From contig JBGPBV010000002.1 of the NCBI GenBank assembly GCA_041481445.1, forward strand, positions 43,873 through 107,872: DNA of 64,000 nucleotides. Direction: 5' to 3'. Position numbers and translations under genes: made by a program. Below the pieces are notes generated by a model that was not told the origin of the DNA, did not search any database, and worked only from the letters and a program-made list of their open reading frames with translations. Each line of letters opens with the position of its first letter. The stretch's first letter is position 1. Positions 22,161 to 30,900 of this stretch are shown piece by piece. Source of the stretch: AA29 sp041481445. GTDB lineage: Bacteria; Acidobacteriota; Vicinamibacteria; Fen-336.

Positions 22161-22972
22161 TCGCCCGGCGGACGGGCCTCGTCCTGCTCCTCGCCCTGGC
22201 CGTGCCCCGCCCCGCCCCCTGCTGGCCGGCCACCCTCGTGGAGTCGCTGGCCCGCGACGCGCGCCGGCTGGTGCCGCGCAGCCTCGCCCAGCTCATGGCC
22301 GACCACGAGCAGGAGACCTTCGAGGCCACGCGCGCGCTGCCCCCCGAGCTCGGTCAAGCCCTCGTGCGCGACCTGAACTCGGGTACCTTGCGGCCGGACA
22401 CCGCCGCCGCCCTCGAGGCACAGGCGACGGAGGCCCTCGACCTCCTGCGCCAGCGGCGCGTCCGCGAGGGCGTCGTCCGCCTGGGGGCGCTCCTGCGCGT
22501 GCCCGCCGACCTCTCCGATCCCGTCCTCACCGGCGGGCCCGAGGGCTATCCGGCCGGCGTGACCCGCGAGTACTACGCGTTCGTGGCCGAGAGCCTGGAC
22601 AAGATCCCGGTCGTGCTGGACGACCCGCCCGCCCTCAAGATGGACCGGCACGACCTGCCGCGGTACTGGAACGGGCTGCTCGGCCGCAGCCGCACGCAGG
22701 CGGTCGTCATCCGCACCGAGCTCTTCCGCGGCGGGCGCGTGGTCGACCACCGCACCCTCGACTACCGGTCGCCCGTGTTCGGCGTGGCCTCGCTCTCCTA
22801 CTCGCGGGCGGTGACGGCCATCGCCGCCACCTGGCTGGCGGTGTGGCGTGAGGCCAGGGGGGACCTCACGCGCACGCCGAGCCCGAGCACCGTCCGTCCG
22901 AGCGACGCGCCGCCGATCCCGGGCGCGGGCCGCGTTCCCGAGACCGCCACCACGAGGGAGCAGCGGCAATGA
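22157..22972 (+). CDS. Secreted hypothetical protein, distant resemblance to zinc-dependent phospholipase C fold
   Basis: 271 residues with a signal peptide (about 1-24, ending APCWPATL). The mature protein is mostly helical; LGALLRVPADLSDPVLTGG and VFGVASLSYSRAVTAIAATWLAVW recall the layout of exported zinc-dependent phospholipase/nuclease-like proteins, but the usual His ligands are not evident, so it may be non-catalytic. That comparison is inference. It overlaps its neighbours by 4 bp on both sides, including purH. Confidence 0.5.
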   Translation: MIARRTGLVLLLALAVPRPAPCWPATLVESLARDARRLVPRSLAQLMADHEQETFEATRALPPELGQALVRDLNSGTLRPDTAAALEAQATEALDLLRQRRVREGVVRLGALLRVPADLSDPVLTGGPEGYPAGVTREYYAFVAESLDKIPVVLDDPPALKMDRHDLPRYWNGLLGRSRTQAVVIRTELFRGGRVVDHRTLDYRSPVFGVASLSYSRAVTAIAATWLAVWREARGDLTRTPSPSTVRPSDAPPIPGAGRVPETATTREQRQ

Positions 22973-24537
22973 CACGGCGCGCGATCGTCTCCGTCTACCG
23001 CAAGGAAGGGGTGGCCGACCTCGCCCGGGGCCTGGCCGCCCGCGGCTTCGAGATCGTCTCCACCGGCGGCACCGCCCAGGAGCTGGGCAAGGCGGGGCTG
23101 AAGGTCACGAGCATCTCCGACGTCACCGGCTTCCCCGAGATCCTCGACGGCCGGGTGAAGACGCTGCACCCGAAGGTGCACGCGGGCATCCTGGCCCGGC
23201 GGGGCGTGGCCGCGCACGACCAGGCCCTGCGCGAGCACGGGGTGGCGCCGGTGGACGTGGTGGTGGTGAACCTCTATCCGTTCGAGGACCGCGTGGCCAA
23301 GGGCGTCCCCTTCGAGGAGGCGCTCGAGTACGTCGACATCGGCGGGCCCACGATGCTGCGCGCGGCGGCCAAGAACTTCGCGCACGTGGCGGTGGTGGTG
23401 GACCCCGCCGACTACGCCCTGCTCCTCGAGCAGCTCGACCGCGAGGGCGGCCCCGACGCCGCCACACGCCTCTACCTCGCCCAGAAGGCCTTCCGACATA
23501 CCGCGCGCTACGAAGCGGCCATCGCCGCCTATTTCGCCCAGGTGGAGGCCAAGGGCGGAGCCTACTCGGTCGCGGAGACGGAAGAGGTGTTCCCCTATCG
23601 TCTCGCCCTCTCCTTCGAGAAGGTGCAGGACCTCCGCTACGGCGAGAACCCGCACCAGCGGGCCGCGTTCTACAGCGACCTCGGCTCCACGCTCTACTCG
23701 GTGGCGGCCGCGCGCAAGATCCAGGGGAAGGAGCTCTCGTTCAACAACATCCTGGACCTCGACTCCGCCTGGCGCCTGGCCACGGAGCTCCAGGACCCGG
23801 CCTGCGTGATCATCAAGCACACCAACCCCTGCGGCACGGCGACCGGGGCCACGCCCCTCGAGGCCTATACGCGCGCGTGGGCGTGCGACCCCACGTCGGC
23901 CTTCGGGGGGATCGTCGCCTTCAACCGTCGCGTGGACGGGCCGGCCGCGCAGCGCCTGGCCGAGGTCTTCGTGGAGGCGGTGATCGCGCCCGGCTACGAC
24001 CCCGACGCCAAGAAGGCCCTGGCCGCGAAGAAGAACCTTCGCGTCATGGACATGGACACCACCGCCATCCACAAGGTGACGGGGTTCGACCTCCGCCGCG
24101 TGATGGGCGGCCTCCTCGCCCAGGAGTGGGACCTGCACCGCCTCGAGCGGAGCCACTGCGAGGTGGTCACGAAGCGCAAGCCGACCGAAGACGAGTGGAA
24201 GGCGATGTTCCTGGCCTGGACGGTGGCCAAGCACGTCAAGTCCAACGCCATCGTCTACGCGAGCACCGTCCAGACCGTGGGCGTGGGCGCGGGCCAGATG
24301 AGCCGGGTGGACGCGGCGCGCTTCGCAGCGTTGAAGGCGAGCCTGCCCCTCGCCGGCACCGTGGCCGCCTCCGACGCGTTCTTCCCGTTCCGCGACGGCC
24401 TCGACGAGATCGCGAAGGCGGGGGCCACCGCCGTCATCCAGCCCGGGGGCTCGGTCAAGGACGAGGAAGTCATCGCCGCCGCCGACGAGCACAAGTTGGC
24501 CATGGTGTTCACGGGCGTGCGCCACTTCCGGCACTGA
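22969..24537 (+). CDS. purH: Bifunctional AICAR formyltransferase / IMP cyclohydrolase
   Basis: 522 residues, full length. It catalyses the last two steps of purine synthesis to IMP. The N-terminal IMP cyclohydrolase carries SVYRKEGVADLARGL, VSTGGTAQEL, DVTGFPEILDGRVKTLHPKVHAG and VDIGGPTMLRAAAKN; the C-terminal AICAR transferase has RYGENPHQRAAFY, CVIIKHTNPCGTA and SDAFFPFRDG. The ATG overlaps the upstream stop. It ends 8 bp from a convergent VWFA gene. Confidence 0.97.
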   Translation: MTRRAIVSVYRKEGVADLARGLAARGFEIVSTGGTAQELGKAGLKVTSISDVTGFPEILDGRVKTLHPKVHAGILARRGVAAHDQALREHGVAPVDVVVVNLYPFEDRVAKGVPFEEALEYVDIGGPTMLRAAAKNFAHVAVVVDPADYALLLEQLDREGGPDAATRLYLAQKAFRHTARYEAAIAAYFAQVEAKGGAYSVAETEEVFPYRLALSFEKVQDLRYGENPHQRAAFYSDLGSTLYSVAAARKIQGKELSFNNILDLDSAWRLATELQDPACVIIKHTNPCGTATGATPLEAYTRAWACDPTSAFGGIVAFNRRVDGPAAQRLAEVFVEAVIAPGYDPDAKKALAAKKNLRVMDMDTTAIHKVTGFDLRRVMGGLLAQEWDLHRLERSHCEVVTKRKPTEDEWKAMFLAWTVAKHVKSNAIVYASTVQTVGVGAGQMSRVDAARFAALKASLPLAGTVAASDAFFPFRDGLDEIAKAGATAVIQPGGSVKDEEVIAAADEHKLAMVFTGVRHFRH

Positions 24538-24545
24538 GGCGCCTT

Positions 24546-25553
24546 TCAGCGCGTCCGATAGCGCGACCGGTGCCGTACCTCGACGTGCGGCCGGGCCACC
24601 CGCACGTCCAGGCGGTGGCTCCGCCCGGCCGGCGAGGGGCCCGGCACGAAGCCGACGACGTACTGGGACGACAGCTCCTCCACCAGCCCGTCGAGGACGG
24701 CGCCGAGGTCCCGGCCGGGAAGGAGCACGCGGCCACCCGAGGCCTCGGCCAGACGGGCCAGGAAGTCGTGCGCGGCGAGCACGTCCGGCGCCCGCGGCGT
24801 GGTCGTCGTCCCGCTGAAGGGGGCGGGGCGGCGCCGCAGGTCGGCCGAGGGCACGGGCACGAAGTCCGACGCCGTGAACGGGATCGGGTAGATCGCGACG
24901 TTGGCGGACTCGAGCTCGCGGAAGAGCCGCGTCTCGGTCAACGGGCTCCCGACGTCGGCGCCGTCCGAGAGCAGGATGAGGGCGCCGCGCCCCGAACTCT
25001 CGTGCGTGAGCTCCTCGATGCCGGCCGCCACCGCCGAGCGGATGGCGGAGGCGCCGTTGGCCGGCCGCGCGGCCAGCACCTCGGGCAGGAGCGCCACCGG
25101 GTCGGCGTCCGCCCGCCAGAAGCGGATGTCCGTGTCGAAGGAGACCACGGTGCGGCGGCGGAGCCGCGGGATCCGTTGCAGCACGGCGAGGGCGGCGCGC
25201 TGGGCGCTCTCCAGCTCCGCGCTCATGCTGCCGCTGGTGTCGAGGAGCACGGCCACGTCGAGGGGCACCCTCTCGTCCGTGCCGTGCGAGAACACCTCGA
25301 CCTCCCGCCGCTGGCCGTCCTCGCGCAGCTCGAAGTCGGAGGGGGCGAGGCCGGTGACCGTCCCCCGTCGCGCGTCGCGCACGGTCACGGTCACGTAGAC
25401 GAGGTCGAGCCGGGCCTCGAACACGGGGCGCGCGGGCGGCGGCGGCGCGGGTTCCGGCGGCGCCCCGGCGTTGGCGCCGAGGCCACCTTCGATGGCGAAG
25501 ACCAGCAGGAGGGCCGCGGGCGTGCGCGTCGAGAGGGCGGGGGCCCGGCTCAT
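24546..25553 (-). CDS. VWFA-related Acidobacterial-type secreted protein (TIGR03436-like)
   Basis: 335 residues. A signal-like hydrophobic N-terminus (about 10-27) precedes the LVYVTVTVRDARRG...GLAPSDFELREDG segment that defines this VWFA-related family, then a von Willebrand A domain with an intact MIDAS: DVAVLLDTSGSMS (DxSxS), ASAIRSAVAAG, and LILLSDGAD. Members are strongly expanded in Acidobacteriota; function unknown, presumably metal-dependent protein binding outside the cytoplasm. It overlaps the flavoprotein gene by 4 bp. Confidence 0.85.
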   Translation of the reverse strand: MSRAPALSTRTPAALLLVFAIEGGLGANAGAPPEPAPPPPARPVFEARLDLVYVTVTVRDARRGTVTGLAPSDFELREDGQRREVEVFSHGTDERVPLDVAVLLDTSGSMSAELESAQRAALAVLQRIPRLRRRTVVSFDTDIRFWRADADPVALLPEVLAARPANGASAIRSAVAAGIEELTHESSGRGALILLSDGADVGSPLTETRLFRELESANVAIYPIPFTASDFVPVPSADLRRRPAPFSGTTTTPRAPDVLAAHDFLARLAEASGGRVLLPGRDLGAVLDGLVEELSSQYVVGFVPGPSPAGRSHRLDVRVARPHVEVRHRSRYRTR

Positions 25554-26680
25554 CCCCGCACGGCGGCGGCGACGTACTGCACCGCGAACGCGGGAGCCGC
25601 GCGCAGGAGCCGGCTCCGCAGGCCGAGGTATCCCTGCGTCCCCAGGACGAGCTCTCCCAGCACGTCGCGCAGGGCCCGGCTCCCGGCCGCGAAGCGGACC
25701 ATGCGGCGGGGGAAGCCGGGCGCGTAGAACCGGTCGTGGAGGGCGGCCGCCTCCAGCAGCTCGCGGCCGAACGACGAGAGCGCGCGCTCGGGATACCGTC
25801 GAGCGGATCCGTCCGCGCGCACCGCGTCGGCCAGGACCTCGGCCGAGCGGAGCGCGTAGTAGATCCCCTCGCCCGTGATGGGGTCGGCCAGAGCGGCCGC
25901 ATCACCGACGAGCGCCCAGCGCTCGCCCGCGATCTCGAGCAGCGACCGCGGATCGGCGCTGGGCGACGGGATCGTGTGCGCGTAGCGCGGGGCCTCCTCG
26001 TCGAGGAGGGCGGGGAACGCGCGCGCGACCTCGGAGAGCAGCCGGTCGAGCATGTGCCGCGTCGGCACCCGGGCCAGCGGCGCGCAGATCCCGACCCCGA
26101 CGTGCCCCGGCCGCGGGAAGAGCCAGAGGTAGCCCTGGAGGTCGGGGGTGAAGCGGACGACCATCTCGGAGTCTCCACGCGCGAACCAGCCCGCCGCCAT
26201 CATCAGCCGCGCGGGCGGAGTGGGGGCCAGGAGCGTGCGCCTCACCAGGCTGCCCGCGCCGTCCGCGCCCACCACGAGGTCGAAGGTCTCGTGACGTCCC
26301 TCCGACGTACGCACGCGGCCCGCCGCGTCCACCGCGACCACGCGCTCGGCGACATGGGTCGCGCCCGCGTCGACCGCGCGGCGCAGCAGCCAGGCGTCCA
26401 GCGCGCGCCGCGAGGCCACGCCGACGTCGTGGCCGAGGCGGACCTCGACGGAGTCGCCGGAGCCGGAGTCGAACCGACAGCGATCCACGAACCGGACGGG
26501 CAGCGGATCCGCGGCCGGCGCCGGGGGCAGGAGCCGCAGGGCCTTCGCGGTCAGGCCGCCGCCACACGGCTTCTCGCGTGGATGGGAGGCGTCGAAGACC
26601 ACGACGCGCGCGCCGTCGCCGGCCAGGCGCCAGGCGGCCATGGCCCCTGCCGGCCCCGCGCCCACGATCGCGACCTTCAT
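25550..26680 (-). CDS. Geranylgeranyl reductase-like FAD-dependent oxidoreductase
   Basis: 376 residues. It starts MKVAIVGAGPAGAMAAWRLA, the FAD Rossmann GxGxxG, followed by PREKPCGGGLTAKAL, the PxxxxCGGG motif of geranylgeranyl reductases, then LVVGADGAGSLVRR and ALVGDAAALADPITGEGIYYAL. It probably reduces isoprenoid double bonds, for example on quinones or lipids, with no evidence for the exact substrate. TAGACT lies 6 nt before the ATG and overlaps the hldE stop codon, so it may have its own leaderless transcript. Confidence 0.85.
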   Translation of the reverse strand: MKVAIVGAGPAGAMAAWRLAGDGARVVVFDASHPREKPCGGGLTAKALRLLPPAPAADPLPVRFVDRCRFDSGSGDSVEVRLGHDVGVASRRALDAWLLRRAVDAGATHVAERVVAVDAAGRVRTSEGRHETFDLVVGADGAGSLVRRTLLAPTPPARLMMAAGWFARGDSEMVVRFTPDLQGYLWLFPRPGHVGVGICAPLARVPTRHMLDRLLSEVARAFPALLDEEAPRYAHTIPSPSADPRSLLEIAGERWALVGDAAALADPITGEGIYYALRSAEVLADAVRADGSARRYPERALSSFGRELLEAAALHDRFYAPGFPRRMVRFAAGSRALRDVLGELVLGTQGYLGLRSRLLRAAPAFAVQYVAAAVRG

Positions 26681-26689
26681 GCGACGAGT

Positions 26690-27679
26690 CTAGACCGCGG
26701 CCGCGTCCGCCGCCGCCATCACTTCCTCCGGGGTGGCGGTGGCCGTCCCGACCTTGCCCACCACGACCCCCGCGGCCAGGTTCGCCAGGCGAGCGGCGGC
26801 CGGCCAGGCGGCGCCGGCGCAGCGCGCGAGGCCGAGGGTGGCGATGACGGTGTCGCCGGCGCCGGTGACGTCGAAGACCTCGCGGGCGGCGGTGGGGATC
26901 TGCAGCGGGCGCTGGCCCGGCTCGAACAGGGCCATCCCATGCTCGCCCCGCGTGATGAGGGCGGCCCCGCTGCGCAGGCGGCGCAGGATCTGCTCGCCCG
27001 CGGCCAGGAGATCGGATTCGCCGCGGATGCGCACTCCGGAAGCCTGCTCCGCCTCCGTCTGGTTCGGCGTCACCAGGTCCACGCCGCGGTAGAGCCCGAA
27101 GTGGGCGACCTTGGGATCCACGAGCACGGGCAGGCCGCGGCGCCGCGCCAGCGTCATCACCGACTTCATGACCGCGGACGTGATCACTCCCTTGTGGTAG
27201 TCGGACACGATCACCGCCCCCGCGGAGGGCAGGGCGGCGCGCACGCCCTCGAGGACCGCGCGCTCGAGGGCCCCGTCGATCTCGCCCGGCGCCTCCCGGT
27301 CCGCGCGCACGACCTGCTGGTGATGGGCGACGATCCGCGTCTTCACGGTGGTCGGGCGGCCGGCGGCCAGGCGGAGGGCGTCCCCGATCCCGGCCTCGGC
27401 CAGGGCCGCTCTCACTCGCGCCCCCGCGCTGTCGTCGCCGACGATCCCGGCCACGATCGCCTCGCCGCCCAGGGCGCGCACGTTGGCGGCCACGTTGGCG
27501 GCGCCGCCCAGGTGGAACGTCTCGGAGGCGATCTCGACCACCGGCACCGGCGCCTCCGGGGAGATGCGCGTGACCTTCCCCCACAGGAACTGGTCCAGCA
27601 TGACGTCGCCGAGGACGAGCACGCGCCGCCCGCGCATCTTCCGGAGCAGGGCGCGCGCGCCGGGCGCGGACGAGGTCAT
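26690..27679 (-). CDS. hldE: D-glycero-beta-D-manno-heptose-7-phosphate kinase (RfaE1-type)
   Basis: 329 residues of the PfkB/ribokinase fold: RVLVLGDVMLDQFLWGKVTRISPEAPVPVV (N-terminal signature), HLGGAANVAANVRALGG, TPNQTEAE, and FDVTGAGDTVIATL with the catalytic Asp. It phosphorylates heptose-7-phosphate for LPS inner-core synthesis. The C-terminal nucleotidyltransferase half of HldE is absent, so this is the kinase-only form (also called hldA/rfaE1). It overlaps the O-antigen ligase gene by 4 bp, consistent with LPS assembly. Confidence 0.88.
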   Translation of the reverse strand: MTSSAPGARALLRKMRGRRVLVLGDVMLDQFLWGKVTRISPEAPVPVVEIASETFHLGGAANVAANVRALGGEAIVAGIVGDDSAGARVRAALAEAGIGDALRLAAGRPTTVKTRIVAHHQQVVRADREAPGEIDGALERAVLEGVRAALPSAGAVIVSDYHKGVITSAVMKSVMTLARRRGLPVLVDPKVAHFGLYRGVDLVTPNQTEAEQASGVRIRGESDLLAAGEQILRRLRSGAALITRGEHGMALFEPGQRPLQIPTAAREVFDVTGAGDTVIATLGLARCAGAAWPAAARLANLAAGVVVGKVGTATATPEEVMAAADAAAV

Positions 27680-28971
27680 GCGGCGAGGGCGCGGGCGCGC
27701 TCGCGTCGCAGGGCGTAGGGGAGAGCGGACACGAGCAGCGTGAACATGAGGATCTCGGAGTCGCCGAAATTGTATTCGAACAGTCCGGCGGCCATGAACG
27801 CGGCCAGGAAGGCCAGGGTGGCCACCGCCCACCACCCGGCTCCGCGCCGCACCTCCCGCCAGGCGTCGCCCATGGCCGCCGCCACCCACCACAGCCACCA
27901 GGCCAGGCAGGGCAGGCCGCGCTCGGCCGCGATCTGCAGCGCGTTGTCGTGGAGGTGCGGCTGCTGCGCGTTGGGCGCCTCCGGCCACCGGTACTCGGGG
28001 TAGACGGCGAGGATCCGCCCCGGTCCCTGGCCGAACACCGGCTTGTCGCGGATCATGTCGATGCCGGCCTGCCACATGTAGTAGCGATCGACGCTGCTGG
28101 CGTCCACGACGGTGAGCCGCCCGACCACGGGCCTCGGCTGCACGACGAGGACGACCACCACCGCCGCGGCCAGGCCCCACAGGAGCTTCGGCGCCCGCAC
28201 CACCGCGAGCACCGCCAGCCCCACCAGCGCGCCCAGCCAGGCGTTGCGCGTCCGCGAGATGACGAGGGCCCAGGCCGCCGCCGGCACCAGCAGGGTCGCG
28301 ATCGCCGTCCCCGTGGCGGGGCCCGGCCAGGGTCCGCGCGAGAGCGCGAGCAGGACCCCCGCGCCGGCGAGGCCGGCCACGAAGAGGCGCTCCGCCTCCA
28401 CCGCGAACAGGTCGAAGGCCTGGCAGGCCGCCATCGCGCACAGGGCGCCCGCGAACACGCCGAGCGCGCGGACGTCGTGGACGGACGGCCGCGGCAAGGG
28501 GCCGCGGTGGAAGGCCAGGCGCGCGGCGGCCACGACCAGGACGGCCATGATCAGCCCGGAGGCCGTCATGTAGTGGCCGAGGAAGCTGTGCGGCCGGTTG
28601 AGGAGGGTGTCGAAGCCGAGGAAGTAGTACTGGAGCAGCGAGCCCGCGGCCAGGGCCAGCCCGCCCAGGAGGGTGGCATCGAGGATCCGCTCGCGGGCCG
28701 GCTCGGGAGTGAGCGCTTCCACCGCGAGGTAGAAGAGGGCGAAGAGCACCAGCTTCTTCGCGCTCTCGTGCGAGAGCCACGGATCGGGCGAGAAGGCGGC
28801 GGAGAGGAGCGTCCAGACCGAGAAGGCCAGGATGGGCCCGTCCAGTGGGCTGCGCTCCAGGCGCGTGCGCCCGCTCCACAGGCGGGCCAGGAACACGATC
28901 ACGGCCAGGGTGAGCCCGACGCTCTGGGCGGCGAAGATGGAGACGGGGATGGTGGCCGCGATCGCGGCCAT
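27676..28971 (-). CDS. O-antigen ligase / polymerase-like membrane protein (Wzy_C family)
   Basis: 431 residues with about eleven membrane helices. The family hallmarks are RTRNAWLGALVGL and, after the large periplasmic loop, QPHLHDNALQIAAERGLP. Such proteins attach O-antigen to lipid A-core or polymerise repeats in the periplasm. ATG at 28971 is the first usual start codon, but homologues begin a few residues earlier; the preceding in-frame region has CTG codons only, so the N-terminus is uncertain. It follows the Trm112-like gene by 34 bp. Confidence 0.8.
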   Translation of the reverse strand: MAAIAATIPVSIFAAQSVGLTLAVIVFLARLWSGRTRLERSPLDGPILAFSVWTLLSAAFSPDPWLSHESAKKLVLFALFYLAVEALTPEPARERILDATLLGGLALAAGSLLQYYFLGFDTLLNRPHSFLGHYMTASGLIMAVLVVAAARLAFHRGPLPRPSVHDVRALGVFAGALCAMAACQAFDLFAVEAERLFVAGLAGAGVLLALSRGPWPGPATGTAIATLLVPAAAWALVISRTRNAWLGALVGLAVLAVVRAPKLLWGLAAAVVVVLVVQPRPVVGRLTVVDASSVDRYYMWQAGIDMIRDKPVFGQGPGRILAVYPEYRWPEAPNAQQPHLHDNALQIAAERGLPCLAWWLWWVAAAMGDAWREVRRGAGWWAVATLAFLAAFMAAGLFEYNFGDSEILMFTLLVSALPYALRRERARALAA

Positions 28972-29005
28972 GAGGCCGAGCTGCAGCCGGTCCAGTCGCG
29001 TGGGC

Positions 29006-29176
29006 CTAGCCTTCGACCGTCGCTTCCTCCGGAAGCATGATCGGGATGTCGTCGCGGACGGGGTACACGCGCTTGCACTGGCCGCAGCGCAGGCCCGCGC
29101 CGTCCTTCACGACCTCGACCGGCGTCTTGCACACCGGACAGGCCAGGATCTCGAGCAGGTCGGGATGGATCGCCAT
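29006..29176 (-). CDS. Trm112-like zinc-ribbon protein (YcaR family)
   Basis: 56 residues. It begins MAIHPDLLEILACPVCKTPV and has a second CGQCKRVYPVRDDIPIML; the two Cys pairs form a zinc ribbon. Family members (YcaR/UPF0434) often lie beside LPS or lipid A genes, as here with O-antigen ligase and heptose kinase. TAGACT at 29185-29190 sits 8 nt before the ATG, so this gene probably starts the minus-strand transcript. Confidence 0.85.
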   Translation of the reverse strand: MAIHPDLLEILACPVCKTPVEVVKDGAGLRCGQCKRVYPVRDDIPIMLPEEATVEG

Positions 29177-29259
29177 GGTCGACGAGTCTATCGCACCCGT
29201 GCGCGCGATCGGTAGGCGCCGCCGAGACGTGTTACGTTCTGGTCCGAGGATCGCCGAGG

Positions 29260-30900
29260 ATGCTGGACACCGAGCCCGCCGGCCGCCGCCTCCGCCGCAA
29301 GGAGCGCAAGCGCCTGGCCGCCGATCGCCGCCCGCTGGCCGCGCGGCGGGCCTACCGCGCGGCCCAGGAGGTCCTCGACCAGGGCATGCACCTGTGGAAG
29401 ATGGCGGACAACAAGGCGCGCCTGGCCTTGATGCTGCTGGGTCCCCTCAACGTCCTCCTGCTGGCCCTGCTCGCGAACAGCGAGATCTTCATGGCCATAC
29501 CGCCGCGCGAGCGCATGGTCATCGTCCTGGGGGTCGTGGTCTACGGCGCGCTGGCCATGTCGATGTTCCTGCTCGCCATCGGCACCCTGCGGCCGGAGCG
29601 GGAGCAGGCCCCGATCGGCCCCATGACGGCCGCGCAACCGCAGCGGCCGCTCGGGGTGAGGCACTACGAGGACATCCTGCAGCGGGACCTTCCCGCCTAC
29701 CAGAAGGCCTGGCACGACGTGTCGCAGGGACAGCTCGTGGCGGAGGTGGCGGAACAGGCGCACGCGGTCGCGGTGGCCAACCGTCGCAAGTTCCGCGCGC
29801 TCTATTACCTCTTCCTCGGGCTCCAGGGCCTGACCGCGCTGGCCCTGGTGCTGATGGCGGCGACGGCGGGGACGCTCCTGCTCGAGGGCGAATCCGAGGA
29901 GATCCGGCTCAAGCACGGCGTCAAGCTGAAGATCCCGAGCCTGCTCGGGTCGCCTTTGGCGGCTCCCGCGGAGCCGGCGGGGGCGGGCGCGACGGCGACC
30001 ACGGCCGACGGCGGCTCCGGCCGCGACTGGACGCGCTTCCCGGCGGTCGTGGACCGCACGACGGCCGAGCAGGTGGTCGGCCTCGGCGACGTGCACGGCG
30101 CGTACGATCGGCTCGTCCACCTCCTGCAGGTGGGCGGCCTCGCGCGCGCGGACGCCCAGGCGCCGGGTGGCCAGGCCTGGACCGGTGGCCGTCGCACCCT
30201 CGTCTCCGTCGGCGACCTGATCGACAAGGGTCCGAACTCCCTGAAGGTCCTCGACCTCATGATGAGCCTCCAGACCCAGGCGCACGCGGCGGGGGGCGAG
30301 GTCATCGTCACCCTCGGCAACCACGAGGCGGAGTTCCTGGCCCATCCCGGCAAGAAGAAGGCGATCGAGTTCGAGAAGGACCTCGACGAGCGCGGGATCG
30401 ACCCCCAGGAGGTGGCGGAGGGCGGCAACGCCTACGGCCGTTTCCTGCGCAGCCTCCCGCTGGCCGCGCGCGTCAACGGCTGGTTCTTCGCCCACGGCGG
30501 ATCCACGTCCCACCTGAGCCTCACCCAGCTCGGCGACCAGTTCCGCGCCGTCGTGGACGGCGGACGCTGGAAGAACAAGTTCCTCATCGGTGACGACTCC
30601 GTGCTGGAGGCGCGCAAGTGGTGGAAGGGGGACGAGGACGATCGCGACCTCGCCGCCCTGCCCGCCCGCCACATCGTCTTCGGACACGACCCGGGCGCCT
30701 TCCGCGACAAGGGGACGATCCAGACCAAGGGCGACGGCACGCTGTTCCTGATCGACGTGGGGATGACGCCCGTCTTCGACTACTCGAAGGGCGCCTTGCT
30801 GATCATCGACGGCAAGGCGGGCACGGAGGTGGCCACGTCGCTCGATGCGTCCGGCGCGCGCCACGAGGTCTGGCGCGGCGCGGCGGCACCCGGGAAGTGA
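29260..30900 (+). CDS. Fusion of Pycsar-effector-like (DUF5706/PycTM) membrane domain with PPP-type (Shewanella-like) phosphatase
   Basis: 546 residues. After a basic N-terminus there is MADNKARLALMLLGP, resembling the conserved ADxKA start of the DUF5706 domain. TM1 is at about 54-72 and TM2 at about 86-108. A loop with RHYEDILQRDLPAYQK and QAHAVAVANRRKFRAL leads to TM3 (about 181-203). The C-terminal domain (about 265-530) is a metallophosphatase: GLGDVHGAYDRL, LVSVGDLIDKGP, VTLGNHEAEFL, FAHGG and FGHDPG, as in Shewanella-like PPP phosphatases. Positive-inside topology would put the loop in the cytoplasm and the phosphatase in the periplasm. No nucleotide cyclase is nearby. The domain assignment is by motif recognition, not search. 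GAGG precedes the ATG. Confidence 0.7.
   Translation: MLDTEPAGRRLRRKERKRLAADRRPLAARRAYRAAQEVLDQGMHLWKMADNKARLALMLLGPLNVLLLALLANSEIFMAIPPRERMVIVLGVVVYGALAMSMFLLAIGTLRPEREQAPIGPMTAAQPQRPLGVRHYEDILQRDLPAYQKAWHDVSQGQLVAEVAEQAHAVAVANRRKFRALYYLFLGLQGLTALALVLMAATAGTLLLEGESEEIRLKHGVKLKIPSLLGSPLAAPAEPAGAGATATTADGGSGRDWTRFPAVVDRTTAEQVVGLGDVHGAYDRLVHLLQVGGLARADAQAPGGQAWTGGRRTLVSVGDLIDKGPNSLKVLDLMMSLQTQAHAAGGEVIVTLGNHEAEFLAHPGKKKAIEFEKDLDERGIDPQEVAEGGNAYGRFLRSLPLAARVNGWFFAHGGSTSHLSLTQLGDQFRAVVDGGRWKNKFLIGDDSVLEARKWWKGDEDDRDLAALPARHIVFGHDPGAFRDKGTIQTKGDGTLFLIDVGMTPVFDYSKGALLIIDGKAGTEVATSLDASGARHEVWRGAAAPGK

Noticed and set aside
22798..26178. An 1126-codon minus-strand frame across purH
   Set aside because: Antisense to purH and in the wrong frame for the VWFA and flavoprotein genes; composition is low-complexity and there is no motif.
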